A stretch of 63,183 nucleotides of DNA from an uncultured Prevotellaceae bacterium (GCA_949295905.1 CASFNA010000013.1:1-63183), one strand, 5' to 3'. Positions 52,669-61,220 are shown, numbered from the stretch's first letter. Notes: generated by a model not told the origin, from the sequence alone. A program made the numbers and translations.

Positions 52669-53271
52669 TTAAAAGTAGTAAGCGGCTGAAATCTGCCATG
52701 TGTTAGAACGGCCGCGGAAAACCTCTTTCGCACCGTCGAACACTGTAACTTCGCCCGTCTTGCCGCAAACAATGTTGTAGTTTGCACCCACCTGCAAGTG
52801 GCTGAGCAGCATTACGCCAAAGCCTACGTTGACACTGAAGTTGGAAGTGTTGAGCTTCCAGTCGGCCACATCCTCGACTATCGTCTGGTGCTTGTCGCCA
52901 ACGTTGAAGCCGAACTGCGGACCTGCTGCAAGATATACCGCCGCAAGGCTACCCAAACCGATGTCATAACGCAGGTTGATGGGGATGTTTATCGCCTGCT
53001 GCTTTAACTTCTTGTCGGCTCCCTTCACCTTGGCCTCGCGCTGGTCGTAAAGTGCCGAAGCGTCGATGCCGAGACCGACGATGGGCAGGGTGAACTTGAC
53101 GGTAGGGCCGATGAAGAAGCCCGTGCGGTTGGAAGCATCCACTACGTCGCTGCTGAACGACATGTCTGTGATGTTAAGACCGCCTTTCAGACCGAACTTG
53201 AACTGTGCCTGCGCCGGAAGGGCGAAGCATGTGGCCGCCAAGAGGACGGCGAGTGTAAAGATTTTTTTCAT
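52669..53271 (-). CDS. Outer-membrane beta-barrel protein (PorT/OmpX-like class)
   Basis: This 200-residue protein has a signal peptide (MKKIFTLAVLLAATCFALPA QAQ) and an eight-stranded barrel pattern: FKFGLKGGLNITDMSFSSDV at the start, GFFIGPTVKFTLPIVGLGID, INIPINLRYDIGLGSLAAVY and a terminal aromatic strand (NTWQISAAYYF). The opening KFGLKGGLN motif is that of the widespread Bacteroidetes PF13568-type barrel. Its role is not known; relatives include structural porin-like proteins and the T9SS protein PorT, but sequence alone does not make this PorT. It is monocistronic, with a terminator downstream and the CATAATTCA repeat upstream. Confidence 0.85.
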   Translation of the reverse strand: MKKIFTLAVLLAATCFALPAQAQFKFGLKGGLNITDMSFSSDVVDASNRTGFFIGPTVKFTLPIVGLGIDASALYDQREAKVKGADKKLKQQAINIPINLRYDIGLGSLAAVYLAAGPQFGFNVGDKHQTIVEDVADWKLNTSNFSVNVGFGVMLLSHLQVGANYNIVCGKTGEVTVFDGAKEVFRGRSNTWQISAAYYF

Positions 53272-53291
53272 ACTTTTGGGTTTTAATGGTA

Positions 53292-53403
53292 ATATAATTC
53301 ACAATGCATAATTCACAATGCATAATTCACAATGCATAATAATCTGACGGGCTGCAATGCGACGTATGCATTATTATGAATTGTGCATTATGAATTATGA
53401 ATT
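53292..53403. repeat. CATAATTCACAATG tandem and inverted repeat
   Basis: Three and a half copies of AATTCACAATGCAT in tandem (53297-53340) face inverted words (ATTATGAATTGTGCATTATG, 53372-53391) just beyond the porN stop. The same words occur around the priA start. Confidence 0.75.
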
Positions 53404-53405
53404 AA

Positions 53406-54500
53406 TTAATGCCTCTGACGGCGCACGGTGACACGCGCGGCAGACGAGCCTGACGATGAAGACTTGCGCGACGAACTGCGCTTGCGCACCGAAGCCGACG
53501 CACGGCGGTTGCGCTTTGCCTTCTTTACTTTCTTGTCCTTGACGTCAAGCTTGGCTATGCTGTCAAGCGAATCCTTACGGGCCTGGTCGCCCCAAAGGTT
53601 CTTCTCGAAGGCGGCCAGCTCTCCCTCAATGCGCAGCTGCTCCTTTGCCAGGGCTGAATCGGTTGGGCAATACTGCGCGAGTGTGCGCCCGAGCATGTTG
53701 GATGTCTTATAGATTTTACCCTTATACATGTTGCGCGCAAAGTAATCGTCCATGCTCATGGTGGCCGCGTTGTTGAGGTTGCTTGTCATTACGACCTGCT
53801 TTGACAGGTAAGAAGCAACGTCGTCGTACTTCACCCAGAACAACGGGTACTTCTGTTCTCCGTCGCCGAAGTCGTCAGTGCGCCACAATATCGGGCAGAG
53901 GGCTATAGTCTTTACGTGGAACGTAGCCGATGCCTGGTCGTAATACGCGCTCTCCTTGATGTAATATGACTTCACCTCGGCCGACGGTATGTCGCTGTCG
54001 TCTATGCGAATGCTGTTGTTTACGCGTTCATAATATATGTGGTAGTTGTCTATAAACGCCTTGCGGTCTATCTGTGCGGAGTCGGTAAACACCTCGTTGC
54101 CGTCAAGGCGGTACTCGTAAGCCTTCACAATGTTGTTCATTATGAGCTTGAACAGGTAAGTAAACAAGTTCATCTGCGAGCCGGCCGGCTCTACGGGATA
54201 ATACAAGGCGGCGTTGGCATCCTCTTCAAGCAGTATTTCACGGTAAATGTCGCGCCGCCAGACAACGTCCTCCGACATCTTCGCCGCAACAGGGAATGAT
54301 ATCTTCGCACGCGTGGTAAGGCCTTGGGCGCTTTGCGCGGCACGCTTCTGCTGCTCGCGGCGGCGCGCCGCCGGCTGCGCGTTTACGGCGTCAACGGCGA
54401 ACACAACGAGGAGCAAGGCCACGGCGAAGACACGAAGCAACGGGCCTTCGCACCGTTTAAAGGAACACCATATGGATTGTGGAAACAAGAAACCTGTCAT
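53406..54500 (-). CDS. porN: T9SS component PorN/GldN
   Basis: This 364-residue periplasmic protein forms, with PorK, the ring complex of the type IX secretion system. The N-terminus has a hydrophobic export segment (VFAVALLLVVFAVDAVNAQ) after an unusually long 22-residue lead. Conserved GldN features are VVWRRDIYREILLEEDANAA, LYYPVEPAGSQMNLFTYLFK, IKESAYYDQASATF and LCPILWR. The C-terminus is very basic and Ser/Arg-rich (SVRKRSSSRKSSSSGSSAAR), probably a flexible tail. It is last in the porPKLMN operon, 32 nt after porM, across a TTAAGAA-word repeat. Confidence 0.93.
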   Translation of the reverse strand: MTGFLFPQSIWCSFKRCEGPLLRVFAVALLLVVFAVDAVNAQPAARRREQQKRAAQSAQGLTTRAKISFPVAAKMSEDVVWRRDIYREILLEEDANAALYYPVEPAGSQMNLFTYLFKLIMNNIVKAYEYRLDGNEVFTDSAQIDRKAFIDNYHIYYERVNNSIRIDDSDIPSAEVKSYYIKESAYYDQASATFHVKTIALCPILWRTDDFGDGEQKYPLFWVKYDDVASYLSKQVVMTSNLNNAATMSMDDYFARNMYKGKIYKTSNMLGRTLAQYCPTDSALAKEQLRIEGELAAFEKNLWGDQARKDSLDSIAKLDVKDKKVKKAKRNRRASASVRKRSSSRKSSSSGSSAARVTVRRQRH

Positions 54501-54532
54501 ATTTTCTTAACTCTTAATTCTTAACTCTTAAC

Positions 54533-56083
54533 TTACTTTACTATCACTTCCATCGACGCTGGCAGCGTGCGGCGTATGCCGTCGGGGCCTACGGCCGTGA
54601 TGCGCGTTATGTAGAAACGCTTGTTGCGCGCCAAGCGGCGGAACGTCTCACGCTGACGCTCTGTGAAAGAGTCGCCGTTTGACACCATAGGTACGGCGTT
54701 GCCCATGTTGTCATAGAACACCGCCTCGAAGCCCAGCACGTTGAACGGGATGTCCAGCAGGCCGTCGTCTATTGCGGCCTTTATGCCCTTTGCCGACATG
54801 AGCGAAGCCTTGGCGAGTCCTCCTGTGCGGAAACGGTTGTCGCCGATTTGTATGTACGGTGTCGGGTCGGGCAGCTTGCGCACCTTGAAAGTGAACTGGC
54901 CTACCTGCCGCGCCGTACCCGTCTGGAGCGACAATACATTGATTGTAACGTCCTGCCCTACAGCCGACGGACGCGCGATATACTTGCCCGGACCTACCGG
55001 CTGGAGTGCTCCGCCGCTCATCGTGGCCGACACCTTGGTAAGCGGAACGCCGGGTATGCTTATGCTGATAGGGTTGTTATAGCCTGCGTAAAGCACGTTC
55101 ATAAGGTCGGCGGAAACAGTCGCGCTGGGGTCAACCACGGTATATTTCTGCGAGAAGTCACGGCGTATTACATCGCCGTTGCCGTTTTGCATGGTGATGT
55201 AACCGGTCAGGTTGAAGTCTCCCGTGCGGCTCGTCACTATCTCATAAGTATTGTCGCGCAGGTTCATCTGCCGTCCGCCGATGAATATTTGCGGCTTCTG
55301 CGTAGTGTCAACGGCGGCCATCACTATTTGCGCCGAGAACTTGTCGCCGCGTACAATGGTCTGCGCGTTGGGTATTACGAAAGCACTTAGCTTGTTGACG
55401 CGTATGTCCTTCACGTCGATATTGGCCACAAGAGTGTGCAAAACCTCGCCTTCGGCATAGCGCACGTCGCTCTGTAGCTTTGTAAGCAGCGTCACGGCGG
55501 CGGCAACGGGCATGTCCTCGAACATGTACTCCTGCCAGTTCTTGCCCATGGTCTTGGCATTCTTTGGCAGCGTTGTTGTGAGGTTGCTGGCTATTATGGC
55601 CTTCTGCCGCTCGTCGGGCACCATCGCCAGAATACGCTCACGGAATGAGTTGATTGCGTCAAAAAGCCGTTTGCCCTGTCCTTTGCCCGGAGCAAGCATC
55701 ACTTGGTTGGCCGCCTCGAGGTCGTCCTTGCGTTCGATGTTGAACACATCACCGTCTTCCCCGTCGGCTTCCTTCACGATTGCCACCTTCAGCTGCTGCG
55801 CAAAGTTGTACAACGAGTCGCTCATACGCTTCACGGCGGTGGCTTTGTCAAACCACGCCTTCACCTTCTGGGGGTTCGCCTTCATCTGCGCCTCGAAGTC
55901 ACCGTATATCGCCGCGTTCTCCGAAGCCGAGTTTGTGGTGGTACGGTGGAGACTTTCCTCTACAAGGGAAAAGCCTTCAAGCACTTCCGTCGACACGTTG
56001 AGCGCAAGCATTGCCATCAAGACGACGTACATAAGGTTTATCATCTTCTGGCGGGGAGATACCGGTCTTTTCTTTATTGCCAT
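54533..56083 (-). CDS. porM: T9SS motor protein PorM/GldM
   Basis: This 516-residue inner-membrane protein has one N-terminal membrane helix (about 15-35, MINLMYVVLMAMLALNVS) and a large periplasmic stalk of four domains. With PorL it forms the proton-driven motor that energises T9SS export. The signature start KKRPVSPRQKMINLMYVVLM, the helical D1 region and the beta-rich D2-D4 (GVPLTKVSATMSGGALQPVG, YIQIGDNRFRTGGLAKASLM) are all present. The conserved Glu-containing VSTEVLEGF segment follows the membrane helix. It starts 7 nt after porL. Confidence 0.95.
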   Translation of the reverse strand: MAIKKRPVSPRQKMINLMYVVLMAMLALNVSTEVLEGFSLVEESLHRTTTNSASENAAIYGDFEAQMKANPQKVKAWFDKATAVKRMSDSLYNFAQQLKVAIVKEADGEDGDVFNIERKDDLEAANQVMLAPGKGQGKRLFDAINSFRERILAMVPDERQKAIIASNLTTTLPKNAKTMGKNWQEYMFEDMPVAAAVTLLTKLQSDVRYAEGEVLHTLVANIDVKDIRVNKLSAFVIPNAQTIVRGDKFSAQIVMAAVDTTQKPQIFIGGRQMNLRDNTYEIVTSRTGDFNLTGYITMQNGNGDVIRRDFSQKYTVVDPSATVSADLMNVLYAGYNNPISISIPGVPLTKVSATMSGGALQPVGPGKYIARPSAVGQDVTINVLSLQTGTARQVGQFTFKVRKLPDPTPYIQIGDNRFRTGGLAKASLMSAKGIKAAIDDGLLDIPFNVLGFEAVFYDNMGNAVPMVSNGDSFTERQRETFRRLARNKRFYITRITAVGPDGIRRTLPASMEVIVK

Positions 56084-56089
56084 ACCCTA

Positions 56090-56962
56090 TTATCCTTCAG
56101 CGTTGTTGCCATTGGCCGTAGTTGCGCGCATGTTAACCGTCATGGCCTCAATCATGCGGGCGTAAATCTTATTTAGCTGTTCAATCTGCGAAGCCATACG
56201 GCGCGACTGTTCGTTGATTTCGTCGATTGTGCCAATCTGCGAACTTGCGCCTTTAAGCTGCATCTCGTACACCTTGCAGATGCCTGTGAGCGTGCGGTTC
56301 AGGTTTTCCATTTCTTCCGAATCGCGCGTCAGTCGCTCGCTTTGTTCCGAAACCTTGGCCAAAGTTTCCGTAAGCTTCTTCAGTTCTTCCACATAATTAG
56401 TTGTGGCTTCTTCCATTTCAGGCGACACTTGCTGCTGACCTGCAACCCATCCGGGCACAGACTGGCCTGCAACCGCAGCCTGCCCCGAAGGCGAAACGCA
56501 GCCTGCCTGCATCCCGTTAGCCGCCACATCATCAGGCTGTTCACCAGAAGGCACGCCTTGAGACGCCACAGACTGGCCACCGAGCGAACCGACATAGGCC
56601 ACCATTCCCGGCTGTACCGGCATTCCGGCGGCCACAGGCTGCGTACCGGCAGACTCTTCATCAACGGGCATTTCGCCGTCTTCAACATTGTCGGCATTGA
56701 CATGCGTAGGCAATTCCTTGCCTATTGCAGTCTTGTCGAACGGTCGGTCGAAAGCCGAAATGAAAAACACTATGACCTCGGTACCCATGCCCAGGTAAAG
56801 CATGAGGTTGGCTCCCGGCAAGTGTGTTAACTTGAAAAGCGTACCAAGAATGACTATCGACGCTCCCCAACTGTAAGCGTAGTTCAGGAATGTTTGTCCC
56901 GGGACGCTGTCCAACCACCGTTGCAGGTGGTATATGACATTATATTTGCTGTATTCGGTCAT
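56090..56962 (-). CDS. porL: T9SS motor protein PorL/GldL
   Basis: This 290-residue inner-membrane protein has two membrane helices (about 28-75: SWGASIVILGTLFKLTHLPG, MLYLGMGTEVIVFFISAF), with the conserved GxxFKxxHxPG element and a membrane Glu (GMGTEVIVFF). It pairs with PorM to convert proton flow into T9SS energy. After a Pro/Gly/Val-rich low-complexity linker (about 95-185), the cytoplasmic end is a long coiled coil (about 190-275). The ATG at 56960-56962 (MTEYSKYNVIYHLQRW) is chosen; a longer frame overlaps porK. It starts 2 nt after the porK stop. Confidence 0.94.
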   Translation of the reverse strand: MTEYSKYNVIYHLQRWLDSVPGQTFLNYAYSWGASIVILGTLFKLTHLPGANLMLYLGMGTEVIVFFISAFDRPFDKTAIGKELPTHVNADNVEDGEMPVDEESAGTQPVAAGMPVQPGMVAYVGSLGGQSVASQGVPSGEQPDDVAANGMQAGCVSPSGQAAVAGQSVPGWVAGQQQVSPEMEEATTNYVEELKKLTETLAKVSEQSERLTRDSEEMENLNRTLTGICKVYEMQLKGASSQIGTIDEINEQSRRMASQIEQLNKIYARMIEAMTVNMRATTANGNNAEG

Positions 56963-56964
56963 TG

Positions 56965-58419
56965 CTATTTCTTCTTTCCTTTTTGTTTCACACTTGTAGT
57001 ATTGGCCAGGCTGCGCACGCAGCGGAAGCCTATGTAGCAGCGCGGCTGGTTCTGATACTCCCATGTACGCCAGGCCGAACGTATATAAGACTCGGGGTCT
57101 TTCCACGACCCTCCGCGTACGCTCTTCTTCTTCAAGCGGTACGGGTCTTCCTTGGCGGCATTGTAGCGAAGCTCCGGGTTAAGGTCGTTCATTGCGTCGA
57201 TGCCGGCCTCCGTATATGTGGTGCTTGTCCATTCAGCCACGTTTCCGGCCATGTCATACAGGCCGTTGGTGTTCGACGAGAACAAGCCTACACGGCTCGT
57301 AATTAGATTTCCGTCCTCGGTGTAGTTGCCGCGGTCGGGCTTGAAGTTGGCGAAAAAGCACCCGTCTTCGTTCTTCACGTCAACCTGCTCCCACGGGAAT
57401 TCCGTTCCGTCCTTGCCGCGGGCGGCATATTCCCACTCGGCTTCCGTCGGAAGGCGGTAACGCTGGATGTACCTTGCCTCGCCGCCGAGGCCTTTCAGCA
57501 GGTAATCCGTGCGCCATGCGCAGAACGCGTTGGCCTGTTCCCACGTAACTCCGACCACGGGATAGTCATTATAAGCCGGATTGCTGAAATACTGGCGCAT
57601 GTAGACCTCGTTGTCGGAGTTGACGAAATCGTTGACCCAACACGTCGTGTCGGGATAGATGTTGACTATGTACGTGTTGAGGAAGTCCCATGGGCCGCTC
57701 AACGGACGGTCTATTGTCTGCCTTACGATGCGGCCCTCGTCGTCGATATAGGCAGTGTCCTTCGATATCATCACAACTTCGTCGGGGTCTACCGGCACGT
57801 CCGTATTAAGGTTGCGCAGGGCCGGGTCAAGACGGTTGCGGCGCAGAGCGGCGGCCGTATAGTCGTACACCTCGTAACGGTAGTTCATCTGCGCGGCGTC
57901 AAGCATCTTCTCACCGGTCACAGGATTGGTGACGTAAAGGCTCTCTATGGCGCGCAGCTCGTCTTCGTTTGGCTTGCGCGGCAGAGACTTTTTCCAGTTC
58001 AGGTGTGGCGTCACGGGGTCGCCGTTCTTGTCTTCGGTTATCATATATGTCTCGTCACCTCCGTAAGCAGGGTCGGCAAGGCGTGTGCGGAGAATGGAAT
58101 CGCGAACCCAGTAAACGAACTGTTTGTACTCGGAGTTGGTCACTTCGGTCTCGTCCATCCAGAAGCCGTCCACGGATATTTCCCTGACCGGGGTACGCAT
58201 GCCCCACAGGCTGTCGTCTTTCTCAAGTCCCATCTTTAGGAATCCGCGCTTGACGAGGGTCATGCCGTATGGCGTAGGCTCGTTGAAGCTTTTGCCGCCT
58301 ACGCCTACCACCTCGCCGCCGCGTCCCGACGACGACATGCGTCCGCCGAAACAGCCGGTCAGCACGACAGCGGCCGCGAGGCCGAGCACCGTCATTATAT
58401 AAGTTTTCTTCATATTCAT
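56965..58419 (-). CDS. porK: T9SS lipoprotein PorK/GldK
   Basis: This 484-residue outer-membrane lipoprotein (leader ending VLTGCFGG) forms the periplasmic PorK-PorN ring. Almost the whole mature part is an FGE-sulfatase/SUMF fold: GFWMDETEVTNSEYKQFVYW near residue 88, WEQANAFCAWRTDYL, RLPTEAEWEYAARGKDGTEF, NTNGLYDMAGNVAEW and VRGGSWKDP, ending GFRCVRSL. The catalytic cysteines of true FGE are not the point here; the fold is structural in T9SS. It begins 1 nt after the porP stop, so the operon is tightly packed. A second in-frame ATG two codons in is equally possible. Confidence 0.94.
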   Translation of the reverse strand: MNMKKTYIMTVLGLAAAVVLTGCFGGRMSSSGRGGEVVGVGGKSFNEPTPYGMTLVKRGFLKMGLEKDDSLWGMRTPVREISVDGFWMDETEVTNSEYKQFVYWVRDSILRTRLADPAYGGDETYMITEDKNGDPVTPHLNWKKSLPRKPNEDELRAIESLYVTNPVTGEKMLDAAQMNYRYEVYDYTAAALRRNRLDPALRNLNTDVPVDPDEVVMISKDTAYIDDEGRIVRQTIDRPLSGPWDFLNTYIVNIYPDTTCWVNDFVNSDNEVYMRQYFSNPAYNDYPVVGVTWEQANAFCAWRTDYLLKGLGGEARYIQRYRLPTEAEWEYAARGKDGTEFPWEQVDVKNEDGCFFANFKPDRGNYTEDGNLITSRVGLFSSNTNGLYDMAGNVAEWTSTTYTEAGIDAMNDLNPELRYNAAKEDPYRLKKKSVRGGSWKDPESYIRSAWRTWEYQNQPRCYIGFRCVRSLANTTSVKQKGKKK

Positions 58420-58420
58420 A

Positions 58421-59359
58421 TTACAGTATTCTCACGCTTTTATGCTTGTTACGTCCTTTCTTGAACAGGTTGATGTCGGTCTGATAGATTATCAGGAGCT
58501 CGTGGCTGCCGTTGCCGAGGCTTATCCCCGAGGTGTAGGCCTCGTAGCTGTAGCCTATGTGTATGCCGTGGAAGCTGCCGCCCACGAGCACCGTAACGGA
58601 GTTGGTAGGGCTGTAAGACACGCCTCCGTAGAGCATCTTCTTGTCGTTGGTGTATACAAGCCGGCCCGACACGTCGCCCCTCCATGCCACGCCGTCGGTG
58701 CGCACGAGCACTGACGGATGTATTGTAAGAAACGGATTTCTTAGCCTAATATTGTATCCTCCGGTCAAATAAAACGTAGGGTCTATCTGCAATTCGCTTG
58801 TTTCGCCAAGTTCTACGAGAGGCGAAGTGATATGCTGAGCCGACAGGCCCGCGTACCACGGGCCGCGCGTATAATAAAGGCCGAAGCCTACGTCGAAGGC
58901 ACTTCCGTTGACGTCAGACGACACAAGGGCCGGGTCTCCGGTGTCTTCCACATCAAGCTTCGAGCCGTCGAAGCCCTCGCTCAGGAAGCCCAGCTGCACG
59001 CCGGCACTCAACATTCCGCCGAACAGGCGGTGCTTGTAGGCGTATTGCACGGCCAGGCGCTGGTGGGTGAACAGTCCTATCTGGTCGTTGAGCAGCGACA
59101 CGCCCACGCCATGGTAGTTTTTCAGGAAGTAAAGGGGCATGTCCGCGCCAACGTACATCGACCTCGGGTTGTTCTCGAATCCGGCGAAGCTCAATGCGTA
59201 TACCGCCGCCACGTTCAACTTCTGCTGCTTTCCGATGGAGCCGGGGTTGAAATACGGTTCCAAGTCCCAGTAGTGGCTGAACGACACGTCATACTGCGCG
59301 CCGGCCCTCGAGACGGCGAGCAACAACAGTGACGATATGACAATAAGGCGTATTCGCAC
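58421..59359 (-). CDS. porP: T9SS membrane protein PorP (PorP/SprF family)
   Basis: This 312-residue outer-membrane beta-barrel of the PorP/SprF family heads the T9SS core operon and is thought to tie the PorKN ring and cell-surface components together. The start is GTG (59357-59359); no ATG gives a signal peptide, whereas GTG yields MRIRLIVISSLLLLAVSRAG. The family opening QYDVSFSHYWDLEPYFNPGS is present, followed by barrel strands such as YHGVGVSLLNDQIGLFTHQR and LLIIYQTDINLF near the end. An 11-bp hairpin lies 14 nt upstream of the start codon. Confidence 0.9.
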   Translation of the reverse strand: MRIRLIVISSLLLLAVSRAGAQYDVSFSHYWDLEPYFNPGSIGKQQKLNVAAVYALSFAGFENNPRSMYVGADMPLYFLKNYHGVGVSLLNDQIGLFTHQRLAVQYAYKHRLFGGMLSAGVQLGFLSEGFDGSKLDVEDTGDPALVSSDVNGSAFDVGFGLYYTRGPWYAGLSAQHITSPLVELGETSELQIDPTFYLTGGYNIRLRNPFLTIHPSVLVRTDGVAWRGDVSGRLVYTNDKKMLYGGVSYSPTNSVTVLVGGSFHGIHIGYSYEAYTSGISLGNGSHELLIIYQTDINLFKKGRNKHKSVRIL

Positions 59360-59372
59360 GACATTATAACGA

Positions 59373-59401
59373 TGCCCTTGCGCTTTTATTGCGCAAGGGC
59401 A
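59373..59401 (-). promoter_or_regulatory. GC-rich hairpin immediately upstream of the porP start
   Basis: TGCCCTTGCGC (59373-59383) and GCGCAAGGGCA (59391-59401) form a perfect 11-bp stem with a 7-nt loop ending 14 nt before the GTG. No U run follows on the minus strand, so it is more likely a leader structure or processing site than a simple terminator. Confidence 0.5.
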
Positions 59402-59402
59402 A

Positions 59403-59491
59403 TTAAGAATTAAGAGTTAAGAATTAAGAGAAAATGTCCCGGCTGCCGCCGACATGGCATTTTTCCTTAATTCTTAACTCTTAATTCTTAA
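59403..59491. repeat. TTAAGAA-word perfect 26-bp inverted repeat
   Basis: The arms 59403-59428 and 59466-59491 (TTAAGAATTAAGAGTTAAGA... and its complement) are exact over 26 bp. They fill the gap between the DUF2795 gene and porP and probably terminate the former. Confidence 0.75.
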
Positions 59492-59507
59492 CTAAATAAT
59501 TTTCGGC

Positions 59508-59729
59508 TTAATACTCGTCCTCGTTGAAAAGGAAATCCTCCTTAGTCGGGTAATCGGGCCATATGTCCTCGATGCTTTCATACACATCGCCTTCATCCTC
59601 AATCTCTTGCAGGTTCTCAAGCACTTCCAACGGCGCGCCCGAGCGGATGGCATAGTCAATCAGCTCGTCTTTAGTGGCTGGCCACGGCGCATCTTCGAGT
59701 TTTGAAGCCAGTTCAAGTGTCCAATACAT
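59508..59729 (-). CDS. Small acidic DUF2795 family protein
   Basis: This 73-residue cytoplasmic protein is strongly acidic (EIEDEGDVYESIEDIWPDYP). MYWTLELASKLEDAPWPATK, then DELIDYAIRSGAPLEVLENL, matches the DUF2795 pattern, which is highly conserved among Bacteroidales. The W-P-A-T-K-D/E-E-L core resembles a small helix-turn-helix-like fold, but the function is unknown. It has its own promoter-like element 33 nt upstream and lies upstream of the por operon with 148 nt between. Co-transcription with porP cannot be excluded. Confidence 0.88.
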   Translation of the reverse strand: MYWTLELASKLEDAPWPATKDELIDYAIRSGAPLEVLENLQEIEDEGDVYESIEDIWPDYPTKEDFLFNEDEY

Positions 59730-59761
59730 AACCTTTATTTTTTACGTGTTTTTTATCGACC

Positions 59762-59793
59762 GCAAAAGTAATATATTTTTTCTTATTTGCAAG
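59762..59793 (-). promoter_or_regulatory. Promoter of the DUF2795 gene
   Basis: On the minus strand CTTG (59790-59793, one mismatch to TTTG), a 20-nt spacer and TACTTTTG (59762-59769). Confidence 0.6.
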
Positions 59794-60346
59794 TTTTCTG
59801 CCATGTTTTTTCCCTTACACCGTCAATAAAGTTTAATTTCCGGGCAAGGACGAACAAATAGTCACTCAGGCGGTTCATGTACTGTAGCACGGCGGGGTCA
59901 AGCTCGGTGGTCTCCGCAAGGAAGAATATCCTGCGCTCGGCGCGGCGGCATACCGTGCGGCACACGTGGGCGACGGCCGCCTCGTGCGAGCCTCCGGGCA
60001 GGATGAATCCCGTCTGCGGCGGAATGCCGTCGAGGATGGTGTCTATCTCCTTCTCGAGCGTCTCCACTTCGGCAGGGTCGAGCGTGTATGACGGGGCAAG
60101 CTGTGTCTTCGTCTTGTCAGTGGCCAGATACGAGCACACGGTGAACAGGTTGCGCTGTATTCGGTATACGAGGTTCTTGTCAGGCCCGTCCTTCATGAAC
60201 GACGCCAGCAGGCCGAGCTGCGCGCTAAGCTCGTCAACCGTGCCGTAAGCCTCTATGCGCGAGTTGGTCTTCTTCACCTTCACGCCTCCGACAAGGCTGG
60301 TCATGCCAGCGTCGCCGGTCTTTGTGTACACCTTTGTTATTTTCAT
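59783..60346 (-). CDS. PduO-type cob(I)yrinic acid a,c-diamide adenosyltransferase
   Basis: This 187-residue enzyme transfers the adenosyl group of ATP to cob(I)alamin to make coenzyme B12. The N-terminal ATP-binding signature KITKVYTKTGDAGMTSLVGG is intact. SRIEAYGTVDELSAQLGLL and the C-terminal RRAERRIFFLAETTELDPAV with YMNRLSDYLFVLARKLN complete the PduO trimer fold; the RRAER motif carries the substrate Arg/Glu. The length is normal. No other cobalamin gene is nearby. It lies 12 nt after the methyltransferase-like gene on the same strand, so they probably share a transcript. Confidence 0.94.
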   Translation of the reverse strand: MKITKVYTKTGDAGMTSLVGGVKVKKTNSRIEAYGTVDELSAQLGLLASFMKDGPDKNLVYRIQRNLFTVCSYLATDKTKTQLAPSYTLDPAEVETLEKEIDTILDGIPPQTGFILPGGSHEAAVAHVCRTVCRRAERRIFFLAETTELDPAVLQYMNRLSDYLFVLARKLNFIDGVREKTWQKTCK

Positions 60347-60358
60347 AGTCGTAAACGG

Positions 60359-60937
60359 TTAAAAATTAATTATGTAGTTCTGTTTGAAACGTTTTCGGTC
60401 GAAGAACACAAGGCCGCAGTAATACAGGTCGAACGTCACCACGCCCTGCGTCTCCCCCGCCACGCTGAGCCACAGGCGGCGCATGGCCTTGTCGCGGCGG
60501 ATGTCGAGCAGCATGACGGCTGACCCGTCGCGCGCCGCAGCGCACATGCCTACGAACGCGCGCTCGAAGCCATCCGCAGGGGCAAGCACCGCGAAGTCGG
60601 CCTCCGCCACGCCTTCCGCACCTGCCTTCGCATACTCCGCCCGGCGGCAGCCTGCCTGTATGTAGCAACCTATTGCGTCGCCGTCCACGCCGTAACTCAT
60701 AACCTTCCGAGGCTGCAAATGATTGGCCAGGCGCAGGCAAAGCTCACAAATGCGCCTACGGGTGACATCCATCCCGGGGAAACGCGCGGCCAGCGGAGCG
60801 TAAGCGTAATACGGCCAATGCTCGTTGATGACGTAACGCACCATGCGGTAAGCCCACGGCGACTGCACTCCGAAGCCGCGGCAATGGCCTATCCTGACAG
60901 CCCACACCAACATACGCCTAATCCTTGAATACTCCAT
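60359..60937 (-). CDS. Methyltransferase-like protein with degenerate cofactor site
   Basis: This 192-residue protein opens with GHCRGFGVQSPWAYRMVRYV, the motif of a Bacteroidetes family annotated as SAM-dependent methyltransferase-like. In a true Rossmann methyltransferase an acidic Gly-rich loop would follow at about 95-110. Here the segment reads RKVMSYGVDGDAIGCYIQAG and lacks the GxGxG signature. ADFAVLAPADGFERAF and VVTFDLYYCGLVFFDRKRFK match the later core strands and family end. I infer a fold-level relative that may have lost methyl transfer. It is upstream of the adenosyltransferase gene by 12 nt and has its own -7 element. Confidence 0.6.
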   Translation of the reverse strand: MEYSRIRRMLVWAVRIGHCRGFGVQSPWAYRMVRYVINEHWPYYAYAPLAARFPGMDVTRRRICELCLRLANHLQPRKVMSYGVDGDAIGCYIQAGCRRAEYAKAGAEGVAEADFAVLAPADGFERAFVGMCAAARDGSAVMLLDIRRDKAMRRLWLSVAGETQGVVTFDLYYCGLVFFDRKRFKQNYIINF

Positions 60938-61024
60938 ACAAGCCTTTCACTACTGTCATGTTACGGCCTTGCGACGAGCGGCACACGCTCCGGCGCGGTG
61001 CGCGCACGCGCCTGCCATGATTTG

Positions 61025-61032
61025 CAAATATA
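61025..61032 (-). promoter_or_regulatory. -7 element upstream of the methyltransferase-like gene
   Basis: The minus strand reads TATATTTG (exact TAnnTTTG), 88 nt before the ATG. No -33 TTTG is seen. Confidence 0.45.
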
Positions 61033-61110
61033 CGTATTTCCTGATGAAAAACTGCGTTTTTCACTAAAATATTTTCCTTTTCAGGACACATGCCGCCGCA
61101 ACACAACCGC

Positions 61111-61220
61111 ACAAGGCGGCCTTTCATGATGTAAAAGGCCGCAAACTGCACGATGAAAGGCCGTCTTTTGGAGTTCAAAAGACGGCATTTCACAAACGCC
61201 TGAATATCAGCGTCTTGCGC
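61111..61220. repeat. AAAGGCC-type intergenic array 13
   Basis: Units are AAGGCGGCCTTT, AAAGGCCGCAAACT (degenerate), AAAGGCCGTCTTTT and AAAGACGGCATTT. The right flank, read on the minus strand, is AAGACGCTGATATTCAGGCG. The array lies between divergent genes. Confidence 0.8.

Noticed and set aside
56963-57106. 48-codon N-terminal extension of porL
   Set aside because: It overlaps porK completely, and the conserved GldL N-terminus begins at MTEYSKYN.
61111-61220. Rho-independent terminators as the sole explanation of the arrays
   Set aside because: This array and arrays 3, 5, 9 and 11 lie between divergent genes, upstream of both, where no transcript needs to end.
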